Part shown: positions 28,478-36,525 of the stretch, in pieces
How the letters are laid out: each line of letters opens with the position of its first letter
Position numbering within the stretch: the first letter of the stretch is position 1
Source: DATADW01 sp963733905
GTDB taxonomy: Bacteria; Actinomycetota; Acidimicrobiia; Spongiisociales; DATADW01
Length of the DNA stretch: 64,000 nucleotides
Assembly (NCBI GenBank): GCA_963733905.1
Contig: CAVTEU010000006.1
Coordinates: 310,001-374,000, forward strand
Direction of reading: 5' to 3'
Notes under the pieces: generated by a model
The model's input: only the letters and a program-made list of their open reading frames with translations
What the model was told of the DNA's origin: nothing
Database searches by the model: none
Made by a program: the position numbers and the translations under genes

Positions 28478-28846
28478 ATGAGGATGGGACGTGGAGTTGG
28501 CCGAGTCGGCCGCCGCGGCCTCGTCGGAACGATGGCTCGGACCGCAGTGGTTGCGGGCACGGCTACGGCAGTTGTCGGTGGCGTGAGCCACACCAGCAGG
28601 GGAAACAGCAGCAGGCGGCTGACGCTGCGGCTTGGGAGCAGCAACAGCAACAGGCAGCGATGGAGCAGGCGGCGGCCGACGCGGTTGCGGCCCAGCAAGC
28701 GGCGGCGCCCCGGCAGCGGCACCGGCCGCGGCACCGGCGGGCGACGCCGCATCGCTCAACTGCAGGAGCTGGCCAAGTTGAAGGAGCAGGGCATCCTCAG
28801 CGACGAGGAGTTCGCCGCCGAGAAGGCGCGCATCCTCGGAGGCTGA
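28478..28846 (+). CDS. SHOCT-domain protein (frameshifted in the middle)
   Basis: About 122 residues. The N-terminus is Arg/Gly-rich (MGRGVGRVGRRGLVGTMAR) and runs into a hydrophobic segment (TAVVAGTATAVVGGV). In another frame the middle reads as a Gln/Ala tract (about 28605-28735: EQQQQQAAMEQAAADAVAAQ). The C-terminus is a clear SHOCT motif (LQELAKLKEQGILSDEEF). Two frame changes, near 28600 and 28745, restore one protein. SHOCT is a short helical oligomerisation motif. It is co-transcribed with the DUF6325 gene. Confidence 0.75.
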   Translation: MRMGRGVGRVGRRGLVGTMARTAVVAGTATAVVGGVSHTSRGNSSRRLTLRLGSSNSNRQRWSRRRPTRLRPSKRRRPGSGTGRGTGGRRRIAQLQELAKLKEQGILSDEEFAAEKARILGG

Positions 28847-28868
28847 ACGGGCGAATGCCGGGACGGGC

Positions 28869-29150
28869 TCAGCCGCGAGAACCGACTGCTGGCAGCCCGT
28901 CTGCAAAGCAGGAAACCGAAGCTGGCGCGGAGAACCGCGCGGCAATGTCGCCCCGTGCCAGAACAAGGGCCTTCGGCTTTACCGACATCCACTGCTGGAG
29001 CTCGGCAAGCAGACGGGCTGCCCGGTCGCCGGCGACCAGGTAGATGATCCGAGGGATTAGCAGACCGATCGTTCCGATCACGGCGAAGACGGCCAGGACA
29101 CCGAAGCCGGCACCATGAAGACGATCCGACCGCGGACCAGGGCGATCATA
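28869..29150 (-). pseudogene. Possible remnant of a GAP/SfLAP-type membrane protein
   Basis: In the 400-nt gap before dsbB the minus strand reads VLAVFAVIGTIGLLIPRIIYLV, then AGDRAARLLAELQQWMSVKPKAL. This looks like the end of GAP (Sap, sulfolipid-1-addressing) family proteins: a membrane helix, then a (G/A)ERAA...L..W amphipathic stretch. The usual last helix does not follow in frame, and no N-terminal part is found upstream. It may be a degraded fragment or chance. Nothing else is seen between 28847 and 29251. Confidence 0.3.
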
Positions 29151-29251
29151 CCGGCTGCCGATCGCGGTCTGTCCTGCCTGGCGACCACTCGAGCATCTCG
29201 ATGCGGTCGTTGCACATCCTGTTGCATTAGGTTCCCCGGCATCCGGTCCCC

Positions 29252-29805
29252 ATGACCACCGACACTCTCTCGCTCTTCTTCGCGCTCCTGGCGCTGGCGT
29301 GCTGGCGCTGCCGTGCTGGTGGCGGTGGTGCTCGGCTTGGTGGCTCGGCCGACGCTGGCGCGGTTGGCGACCGCGGTGCAGCCGGTGGCGCTCTGGCTGG
29401 CGTGGGCGGTGGCGCTGGTGGCGACGTTGGGGAGCCTCTACTACTCCGAGGTAGCGCATTTCATCCCGTGCACGCTGTGCTGGTACCAGCGGATCGCCAT
29501 GTACCCGTTGGCGATCGTGCTCGGGATCGCCGCCTTCCGCCGCGATGGCGGGATCTGGCGGTACGCGGTCCCGCTGGCGGCGACGGGCTTGGCGATCTCG
29601 ATCTACCACACCTTCATCGAGTGGTTCCCCAACCTCGACGCCGGCTTCTGCTCGTTGGAGGTGCCGTGCAGCGCGGCGTACGTCACCGAGTTCGGGTTCG
29701 TCGGGATCCCCTTCATGGCGGGCATGCGGGTTCGCCATCATCATCGTGCTACTGCTGGTGGCCCGGTACCATCGGGCCACCCCCTCTCCGGAGACCCCTG
29801 TATGA
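29252..29805 (+). CDS. DsbB/BdbC-type disulfide oxidoreductase (frameshifted)
   Basis: Integral membrane protein of about 184 residues that re-oxidises a periplasmic/extracytoplasmic thiol oxidase and passes electrons to quinone. Four helices are visible. The first Cys pair is in FIPCTLCWYQRIAMYPL, the second in NLDAGFCSLEVPCSAAYV, followed by EFGFVGIPFMA, all diagnostic. Frame changes near 29305 and 29730 disrupt the first helix and the end; the corrected end is CGFAIIIVLLLVARY to TGA 29803-29805. The stop overlaps the next gene in an ATGA. Confidence 0.82.
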
Positions 29806-30466
29806 CAACGCCCCATAGCCGCAGCGATTCGGCCGCACCACAACCGAGCCGCACCCCATTGGTGGTTGGGGTGGTAGTAGCTCTCGTTCTCGTCGCCGGT
29901 TTGGTGGCGTGGCTGGTCACCCGCTCGTCCGGCGACGGCGACGCCGCCGAGGCGCCGGTGTTCGGCGAGGTGTCCGTCGAGGGCGAAGCTCTCCCGGGGC
30001 TCGCCGAAGGCGCCGATCCCTCGACCGATCCAGCGGTGGGGACAGCTGCTCCCGTTGTCAGCGGTACCGACTTCGCCGAGGCAGCCGGTCACCCTCGAGG
30101 CGGGCGGCGAGCCAACGGTGATTCTCTTCCTGGCGCACGCGTGCCCGCACTGCCAGCGAGGAGGTGCCCGCTATGCAGGAGTGGCTCGACGGCGGAGGGC
30201 TACCGGATGGGAACTCAGATCCTCTCGGTGGCCACCGCCCAGGACTCCGACGCAGCCCAACTTCCCCCCGGCGGCCTGGCTCGAGGAGGAGGGCTGGACA
30301 CCGCCAGTCCTGGTCGACGACGAGGCGAGCACCGCCGCCACCGCTTTCGGGCTGACGGGCTTCCCTTCTGGGTGTTCCTCGACAGTGCAGGGAATGTGGC
30401 CGCCCGGGCCATCGGGGGAGATGGACCCGGCTCAGGTGAGGCGAGGTCCTCGCCAGCCTCCCCTAG
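29802..30466 (+). CDS. Membrane-anchored DsbA/TlpA-like thioredoxin protein (frameshifted)
   Basis: The ATG overlaps the dsbB stop. Residues 1-22 are polar, then one transmembrane anchor (LVVGVVVALVLVAGLVAWLV) places the thioredoxin fold outside. The fold reads VTLEAGGEPTVILFLAHACPHCQ (active site CPHC), EWLDGGGLPDG, ILSVATAQDS, WLEEEGWTPPVLVDDEAS and AFGLTGFPFWVFLDSAGNVAA, the last with the cis-Pro (TGFP). At least four frame changes lie between 30080 and 30440. The corrected end is EVLASLP, then TAG 30464-30466. As the substrate oxidant it would be the partner of the DsbB-like protein. Confidence 0.78.
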
Positions 30467-30530
30467 AATCGATCGGACCCTTCGAGCCGTTTGCCAAACC
30501 CACAGGCGCGGCGGTAGGTTCGATGGCCCT

Positions 30531-30602
30531 TCGGGGGTGGTGTAATAGGCAACACGACAGGTTCTGGCCCTGTTATTGAGGGTTCGAGTCCTTCCCCCCG
30601 AG
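30531..30602 (+). tRNA. tRNA-Gln (anticodon CTG)
   Basis: The acceptor TCGGGGG pairs with CCCCCGA, the anticodon stem ACAGG/CCTGT closes loop TTCTGGC (anticodon CTG), the T-arm is GAGGG-TTCGAGT-CCTTC with one G-T, and the discriminator is G. CCA is not encoded (CCG follows). It lies 27 nt before tRNA-Glu(CTC), likely on the same transcript. Confidence 0.93.
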
Positions 30603-30629
30603 CCGGCGGGATCACAACGCCCGCCGCCC

Positions 30630-30702
30630 GGTCCCGTCGTCTAGTGGCCTAGGACGCCGGCCTCTCAAGCCGGTAACGCCGGTTCGAATCCGGTCGGGAC
30701 TG
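30630..30702 (+). tRNA. tRNA-Glu (anticodon CTC)
   Basis: The acceptor GGTCCCG pairs with CGGGACT, the anticodon stem GCCGG/CCGGT-type holds loop CTCTCAA (anticodon CTC), the T-arm is GCCGG-TTCGAAT-CCGGT, and the discriminator is G. CCA is not encoded. It is followed 10 nt later by a terminator. Confidence 0.94.
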
Positions 30703-30711
30703 CAATCCCCT

Positions 30712-30735
30712 TGCCCGGCGGCAGGCCGCCGGGCA
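30712..30735 (+). terminator. Terminator of the tRNA-Gln/tRNA-Glu transcript
   Basis: TGCCCGGCGG (30712-30721) and CCGCCGGGCA (30726-30735) form a perfect 10-bp stem with loop CAGG, followed by TTTCAT. It has the best intrinsic-terminator shape in the window. Confidence 0.8.
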
Positions 30736-31005
30736 TTTCATAGATCGTGCGGCCTTCGGCCGCGCTCATTTGTGCTGGTCGGGCTGTACACGCCAGCCCG
30801 ATCAGGCCGAGGGGGCTGGCAGGAGCCACCCCCTCGGGCACCCCCCAAAGACCGAGAGCAACGTTGCTGTGGGGTTTGGCTGCCGTCTGCCGTCCGGCGA
30901 CGAGTTCTGGCGCTACATCTTCAGGCACCACCAACGGAGCCATAACCCACGTTGACCCGTCTGCCGTCTGCCGTCTGCCGTCGTGCGAGCGAAGCGAGCC
31001 GAGCC
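30736..31005. repeat. Gene-free stretch with inverted copies of the 7-bp repeat
   Basis: No gene between the tRNA terminator and the SDR gene. It holds two copies of TGCCGTC at 30881-30894 and about 3.5 copies of CTGCCGT at 30958-30983, which is the reverse complement of the ACGGCAG unit at 22438. An imperfect GC-rich dyad also lies around 30800-30850. Confidence 0.6.
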
Positions 31006-31716
31006 CTACGTGTGCCCGTAAACCGGGATGTCTGCCCCGTTGATCACTTGCGAGCCGGGGAGAGCAGGTACTCGATCACGGCTGCGATCTCGTCGGGGGT
31101 GGGCCAGGAGACGTAGTCGGCGAAGGGGAGCGCCGCCCTCGTCGCCGGGGTGTCGATGACCGACGGCATGAGGACGTTGGCGGTGACGTCGGTTTGATCG
31201 AGCTCGGCTGCCGCCGTCTTGGCCAGGGCCACCACCCCGGCCTTGGCGATGTTGAAGGCGACCTGTCCAGACGGCGTGTCCGCCGCCGCCCGGCTTCCCA
31301 TGAGGATGATCCGACCCACTCCGGCCTCGGCGGAGGTAGGGGATAGCCGCCCGGACCGCGATGAACGCTGATCGGAGGTTGAGATCGAGCATCCGCTCGA
31401 ACCGGAGGTCATCGGTCTCCTCGACGTCGCGGGCACCGGCCCACCCACCCACCAGCGAGCAGAGGGCATCGATCGACCCGAACTTCTCGGCAGTCGCCTT
31501 GAGGAATGCGGCGACCTCCTCGGCGTCGTTGGCGTCCACCCTCCGGAGGAGCATGCGGTCCTCCTCGAGTTCGACCTGGCGCTCGAAGGCCTCCGCCTCA
31601 TCCGGTATGAGGTAGGTCACGGCCAGCCGGGCGTTTCCCTTGGCCAGTCGCTTGACCAGCGCGGTCCCCAGGCCCCCGGTGCCGCCTGTGATGACCACGG
31701 TGGGCTTGTCTCTCAT
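31006..31716 (-). CDS. Short-chain dehydrogenase/reductase, atypical (Tyr replaced by Phe; frameshifted)
   Basis: About 236 residues of the classical SDR fold. The NAD(P)-binding motif is VVITGGTGGLGTALVKRLA, with DANDAEEVAAF, SLVGGWAG (NNAG position) and the Ser in IILMGSRAAAD. The catalytic YxxxK is FNIAK here, so the Tyr is replaced by Phe while Lys stays. The C-terminus is QVINGADIPVYG. Frame changes are near 31330 and 31060. ATG 31716 has a strong ribosome site (AGGAGGAAG). The Tyr loss, if not itself a base error (one T for A), suggests a non-classical activity or binding role. Confidence 0.8.
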   Translation of the reverse strand: MRDKPTVVITGGTGGLGTALVKRLAKGNARLAVTYLIPDEAEAFERQVELEEDRMLLRRVDANDAEEVAAFLKATAEKFGSIDALCSLVGGWAGARDVEETDDLRFERMLDLNLRSAFIAVRAAIPYLRRGRSGSDHPHGKPGGGGHAVWTGRLQHRQGRGGGPGQDGGSRARSNRRHRQRPHAVGHRHPGDEGGAPLRRLRLLAHPRRDRSRDRVPALPGSQVINGADIPVYGHT

Positions 31717-31870
31717 CTTCCTCCTGCCAGGTTCCACTAACTGGGGCCACAGATTACGTCGCACTCGGCCCGACGGCGGTCAGCCTGGCCCAAACGGACT
31801 CGGCTCGGCGACACACTCTTTCAAGTGCTGGTAGCTTGCGCCGCGGGGCGAGCCTGACTGGAGGAAGGCC

Positions 31871-33064
31871 ATGGCTGGGATCACCTTCGACTCGGTTGGC
31901 AAGGTCTACCCGGGTGGCACGAGGGCAGTCACCGATGTCAACCTGGAGGTCGGCGACGGCGAGTTCATGGTGCTCGTCGGCCCGTCGGGGTGCGGCAAGT
32001 CCACCCTGTTGCGGATGGTCGCCGGACTGGAGGACATCAGCGAGGGCGAGTTGAAGATCGGCGATCGGGTGGTGAACGATGTCCCGCCCAAGGACCGCGA
32101 CATCGCCATGGTGTTCCAGAACTACGCCCTCTATCCGCACATGTCGGTCTTCGACAACATGGCCTTCGGGCTCAAGCTCCGCAAGATGCCGAAGGACGAG
32201 ATCAAGCGCCGGGTTGCGGACGCCGCCAAGACCCTCGAGATCACCGAGTACCTCGACCGCAAGCCAAAGGCCCTCTCCGGTGGGCAGCGGCAGCGGGTGG
32301 CCATGGGTCGGGCCATCGTGCGCGAGCCGTCGGCGTTCCTGATGGACGAGCCGCTCTCCAATCTCGACGCCAAGCTGCGGGTCCAGATGCGTTCCGAGCT
32401 GGGTCTGCTCCATGCCCGGCTGCAGACCACCACCCTCTATGTGACCCACGACCAGGTCGAGGCGATGACGATGGGTGATCGGGTGGCGGTCATACGCAAG
32501 GGCACGCTGCAGCAGGCCGACACCCCCCGCGTCCTGTACGACGAGCCCGTGAACCTGTTCGTGGCAGGTTTCATCGGATCACCGTCGATGAACTTCATCT
32601 ACGGGACCCTGCTCGAGGAGGACGGCGGGCTTATCGATACAGTTCGCCGGGCAGAAGCTGGCCGTGGACCGCTCTGCTATTGCCTCCCGACCCGGCTTGA
32701 CGGCCTACGCCGGCAAAGAGACGGTGATCGGGGTGCGGCCGGAGAGCTTCGAGGTGGCCGCGGCGGTTCCCGACGCCGATCCGGTCGCAGACCATCGAGA
32801 TCGACCGCCGACATCACCGAGCAGCTCGGGAGCGAGGCGTACGTCCACTTCATCAGCCCGCAGCGGCCGGTGGTCACACCCGACATCCGCGAGCTGCTGG
32901 AAGACGAGGGGCTCGACGAGACCTCGCTGGGCAACGAGACCAAGATGGTGGCTCGAGTCAACCCCGACCTGGCCCCCAAGAGTGGCGAGACCACCCGGTT
33001 ATGGGTGGACACCTCCAAGCTCCACTTCTTCGACCTGGACACCGGCCTGGCGATCTGGGATTGA
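31871..33064 (+). CDS. UgpC/MsmK-type sugar ABC transporter ATP-binding protein (frameshifted in C-domain)
   Basis: ATPase of CUT1 importers. Walker A is GPSGCGKSTLL near residue 38, the Q-loop MVFQNYALYPHMSV, signature LSGGQRQRVAMGRAI near residue 133, Walker B AFLMDEPLSNLDAKLR and the H-loop VTHDQVEAM. The C-terminal TOBE/MalK-type regulatory domain contains ETVIGVRPESFEVA (another frame) and DITEQLGSEAYVHFI. Frame changes are near 32640 and 32795. ATG 31871 follows GGAGGAAG, with a TAGCTT box about 40 nt upstream. No permease or binding protein is nearby, so it probably serves several importers, as MsiK does. Confidence 0.88.
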   Translation: MAGITFDSVGKVYPGGTRAVTDVNLEVGDGEFMVLVGPSGCGKSTLLRMVAGLEDISEGELKIGDRVVNDVPPKDRDIAMVFQNYALYPHMSVFDNMAFGLKLRKMPKDEIKRRVADAAKTLEITEYLDRKPKALSGGQRQRVAMGRAIVREPSAFLMDEPLSNLDAKLRVQMRSELGLLHARLQTTTLYVTHDQVEAMTMGDRVAVIRKGTLQQADTPRVLYDEPVNLFVAGFIGSPSMNFIYGTLLEEDGGLIDTVRRAEAGRGPLCYCLPTRLDGLRRQRDGDRGAAGELRGGRGGSRRRSGRRPSRSTADITEQLGSEAYVHFISPQRPVVTPDIRELLEDEGLDETSLGNETKMVARVNPDLAPKSGETTRLWVDTSKLHFFDLDTGLAIWD

Positions 33065-33073
33065 GGCAGCGCC

Positions 33074-33812
33074 TCACGGTGTGAGGCGCTTGAAGGACTC
33101 GGCGAGAGGAAGCCCGGCGGGCTCGCCCTGCTGAGCCGCCCATTCGCGGATCCGGTCCTCGAAAGCGCGCCTCGCCACATCGGAGCTGAGGGCGTCACCC
33201 ATCGTGGTCTGCGTCTGGCTGGAGTGACGCAGTAGGGCGGCCAGCTTCCGGTCGAAGGTCTCGGCGATGTCCTCGAAGTGGTCCGGCTCGTCGGCCGCCC
33301 ACAACAGGAGCGACACCCGGGCGATGCTTCTCGACTCGTCCGGTGAGCTGCTCGGGGAAGAAGAGGTGGTCGCGCGCCGCCACCACCGCATCGACCGCGG
33401 CGAACCCGGTGACCCTGTGGTCCGGATGGAGCATGTAACGCTTCCAGGGATCGTGGGTGAGAACGACGTCGGGACGGAGCTCGGCGGATCCAACCGGCGA
33501 GCTCGCGGCGCAGCGCCGGCGAGGGCTCGAGTTCTCCGTCCACCGCCCCGAGCATCACGACCTTGCCGGCTCCCAGTTCGTCGGCTGCGGCTCGCTGCTC
33601 GGCGCGGCGGGCCTCGATGAGCTGCTCGGGGGTCAGCGCGGGATCCCATGTCCCCTTGGAACCGTCGGTGACCACCAGCATCGTGACCTCGCAGCCGTCG
33701 GCGGCCCAGCGAGCGAGGGTGCCGCCGGCGCCGAACTCGGCATCATCGGGATGGGCGCCGATGGTGAGAGCCCGGGCCGGCGTGGCGAGCGGACTCTGGA
33801 TGCCGTTGTCAT
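33074..33812 (-). CDS. PIG-L family deacetylase (MshB/BshB-like; frameshifted)
   Basis: Zinc-dependent N-acetylglucosaminyl deacetylase family, about 245 residues. The metal motif is TIGAHPDDAEFGAGG near residue 20 and the later HPDHRVTGFAA near residue 120. In between are VVTDGSKGTWDP and RRAEQRAAADELGA. The C-terminal half continues in two other frames (DESRSIARVSLLLWAADEPDHFEDIAETFDRKL, SSDVARRAFEDR). ATG 33812 overlaps the cofC stop as ATGA; a frame change near 33780 then joins it to the motif. Substrates range from mycothiol precursors to antibiotics and lipids, and cannot be fixed here. Frame changes are also near 33500 and 33345. Confidence 0.82.
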
Positions 33813-34412
33813 CCGGCAGCCCGGTGCACCGACATGTCGCGCAGCCACCCGCCTGCGGGCAGAGTCGCCATCGCCGGCAGGTCACCCGCCCGATCGAGGT
33901 CCCAGGCGAGCCCGACCCGGATCACTACCTCGGGGTCGACCGCGGTCGCCAGGTGGCGATGGAAGCTTCCCGGCCCATAGGAGAACCGGAAGGCGCCGGT
34001 GCCGCCGATGAGGTTGGTCCCGCCGTCCCACGATGGGGCGAGAACTGTGCGACCTCGGTGGATGACATCTGAGGCAGGCGTTCAGGTCTGCGACACCGAG
34101 CAGGGGAAGGTCGGCATGGCACACCAGCCATGAATCGGCCCCTGCCGCAGCCACCACGGCGGCGGCTGCCCGGTCGAGACCGCGGCCCGGTCCGGTTTCG
34201 GCGATGACCTCTGCGCCGCTGTCTCTTGCCAGGCGAGCGACCTCGGCGTCATCGCTCACCACTGCGACCCTCGATCCGGTAGCCAGGGCGGCGGCGATGG
34301 TCCGTTCGGTGCAGCACCGCATTAGAAGGCGACGGCCGGCGGGGTCCACTTCACCGGCGAGTCTTGCCTTTGCTCCGGCCAGCGGCTTGACCGGGATCCC
34401 GATGATCGACAC
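33809..34412 (-). CDS. cofC: 2-phospho-L-lactate (phosphoenolpyruvate) guanylyltransferase, F420 synthesis (frameshifted once)
   Basis: About 200 residues. The nucleotidyltransferase N-terminus is GIPVKPLAGAKARLAGEVDP, which is diagnostic for CofC/FbiD, followed by VAVVSDDAEVARLA, DSWLVCHADLPLLG (metal-binding Asp region) and, after a frame change near 34075, SWDGGTNLIGGTGAFRFSYG (CofC motif DGTNxL). The enzyme activates 2-phospholactate or PEP with GTP in the first step of coenzyme F420 assembly. The stop at 33809 overlaps the PIG-L start. No other F420 gene is in the window. Transcription is divergent from pyk. Confidence 0.88.
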
Positions 34413-34517
34413 TGCGGCAGGCTAACGGTGGGGTGGCGTGGTGTCTGCGGTCCCACCGACCACCGGTAGGCTCCGGGCGGGCCGTCAGGACCAGGACCAG
34501 GAGCTCACCGAGGCGTC

Positions 34518-35998
34518 ATGCGTCGTCAGACCAAGATCGTGGCCACGATGGGCCCCGCCGTGGCCTCGCTCGCCAAAGTTGGCGAGTTGATCCATGCCGG
34601 ACTCGATGTCGCCCGGCTCAACTTTTCCCACGGCGACCACGACACCCACCGCCAGTTTCGCCGACTGGGTACGCGAGGCTGCGGTTGAGGCCGGCGCCAA
34701 CGTCGCCCTGCTCCAGGACATACAAGGACCAAAGCTCCGGCTGGGAACGCTGCCCGACGGCAAGGTGCAGCCTCGATCGTGGAGAGCAGGTGGACCTGGT
34801 ACCCGGGGCGAAGAGTGGCGATAGCTCGCATATCCCGGTGGACTACGAGCACCTTCTCGAGGATGTCGCCCCGGGTCGTTCGGTGCTCGTCGCCGACGGG
34901 CTGGTCAGGCTGGAGGTGGCGGAGAGGCTGCATGACCGTCTGCGCTGCGTCGTCGTGGCGGGCGGCGAGTTGGCCGACCACAAGGGGGTCGCCTTCCCCG
35001 GGTCCGAGCTCCGGGTCCCTTCCTTGACCGAAAAGGACATGGCCGACATCGCCTTTGGACGGGAGCTCGGGGTCGACTACGTCGCCATGTCGTTCGTGCG
35101 CAGCGCCGATGACATCCGACAGGTCGCTGCCCTGGTCGAGCCGGGCACGCCGATCATCGCCAAGGTGGAGCTGGCGGCGGCGTACGAGAACCTGGACGAC
35201 ATCCTCTCCGCCGCCGACGGGGTCATGGTGGCGCGGGGCGACCTCGGGGTCGAGTTGCCATTGGAGCGGATCCCTCTGGTCCAAGCCGACATGCTCGAGC
35301 GGACCAACGCGACGGGACTGCTCACCATCACCGCCACCGAGATGCTGCAATCGATGGTGGAGGCGCCCCGGCCAACCCGGGCCGAGGTCACCGATGTCGC
35401 CACCGCGGTCACCGAGGGCACCGACGCGGTGATGCTCTCGGGCGAGACCGCGGTGGGGAAGTACCCAGTTGAGGCGGTACGGATGATGGACACCATCTGC
35501 CGCGAGGTCGAGACGGGTCTCCGACCGCAGCGGCGCAGCGCCCATCCGCAATTGAGCTCGGTCCCCACCTTCGCCTCGGCCATCGCCAAGGCGGCCGTCG
35601 AAGCCGCCGTCGACCTCGACCTGTCCACCATCGTCGCCTTCACCGAGACCGGGAGCACGGCACGGCTCCTCTCCAAGTACCGCCCGGCGTCGGACATCGT
35701 CGCCTTCACCGCCAGGGACTCGACCCTGCGCCGGATGGCCCTCTACTGGGGGGTGCGGGCGGTCCCGTTCGAGCGGCGCGCCTACACGGACCTCGAGATC
35801 GCCGCCGCCGAGAAGTACCTCGAGAAGGAGAGGCTTTGCAACCGGGGAGAGGGTGTCGTGATGGTCGCCGGGATCCCCGCCAACCGCCAGGCTTCCACCA
35901 ACCTGATGAAGCTCCATGTGATCGGGGAGAGAGACCGGGGCGTCGACTCGCAGCGTGACGGGCGAGGGTCGATGGGGGGGTTGAGCGGCCCCGTGTAG
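34518..35998 (+). CDS. pyk: Pyruvate kinase (frameshifted)
   Basis: Last step of glycolysis, PEP plus ADP to pyruvate plus ATP. About 492 residues. The N-terminus is RRQTKIVATMGPA with GLDVARLNFSHGDHDTH. A frame change near 34650 moves to NVALLQDIQGPKLRLG, and another near 34770 to the rest; both are one extra base. Catalytic Lys and Glu are in PIIAKVELA, the signature is GVMVARGDLGVELP near residue 235, with TEMLQSM and AVMLSGETAVGKYPVEAV. The C-terminal allosteric domain ends VAGIPANRQASTNLMKLHVIG. The start ATG follows GAGGCGTC; a TAGGCT box lies 50 nt upstream. Confidence 0.93.
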
Positions 35999-36029
35999 AG
36001 TCCGCCGACCGAGTCGAGGGAGCCGTCAG

Positions 36030-36398
36030 GTGGGTCAACCGATTCAGGTCATGGACCGCGTCGTGCTGGGTGATGTCGCCCTATTCGACACCGATCGCAC
36101 ACTCACCGGCCAGGATGGGGAGACCTACTCGACCATGGCCGATACCGAGCGCACCGAGACGTTTGGCAGCGCCATCGCCGCCCGCCTGCTCGAGTCGGAC
36201 GACCGCTTGGACTCGGTATATGTCCTCTCCAACAGCCTCTCGCTGCGCCGACCCGATGGTTGGACCGAAGAGGCCCTCGACAACGCCTCCGAGACCATCC
36301 GCACCTTCTTCATCGTCTACGAGGAGAACAAACCGCCGGGAGCGATGGAGGAGCCGGAGCCCGAAGCGGCCGAGGAAACTGACGAAGAGGCCGGGTAG
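36030..36398 (+). CDS. Hypothetical acidic-tailed protein downstream of pyk
   Basis: Unrecognised, 122 residues. It has a GTG start with GAGGGAG 8 nt upstream and lies 31 nt after pyk, so it is probably real and may be co-transcribed. The body is mixed strand and helix (VMDRVVLGDVALFDTDRTLTGQDGE, DSVYVLSNSLSLRRPDGW, ASETIRTFFIVYEE). The last 20 residues are almost all Glu, Pro and Ala (EEPEPEAAEETDEEAG). No signal peptide or membrane segment. Confidence 0.6.
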   Translation: MGQPIQVMDRVVLGDVALFDTDRTLTGQDGETYSTMADTERTETFGSAIAARLLESDDRLDSVYVLSNSLSLRRPDGWTEEALDNASETIRTFFIVYEENKPPGAMEEPEPEAAEETDEEAG

Positions 36399-36525
36399 GG
36401 CGGTTCGGAAGTGGGATGGATTGGGTACTGGCTCATTGGGTAGCGGGTCCTGTCGTCGGGGGAGGCGGTCCTCCCGGTCGGTGCTGACGGCCTTCGCGCC
36501 CTCTGACCACTACCCATGACTCTCC

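Noticed and set aside
28869..30092. A 407-residue minus-strand gene
   Set aside because: Most of it is the antisense of the DsbB/DsbA-like genes and is Arg/Pro/His-rich without motifs. Only its last part may be a membrane-protein remnant.
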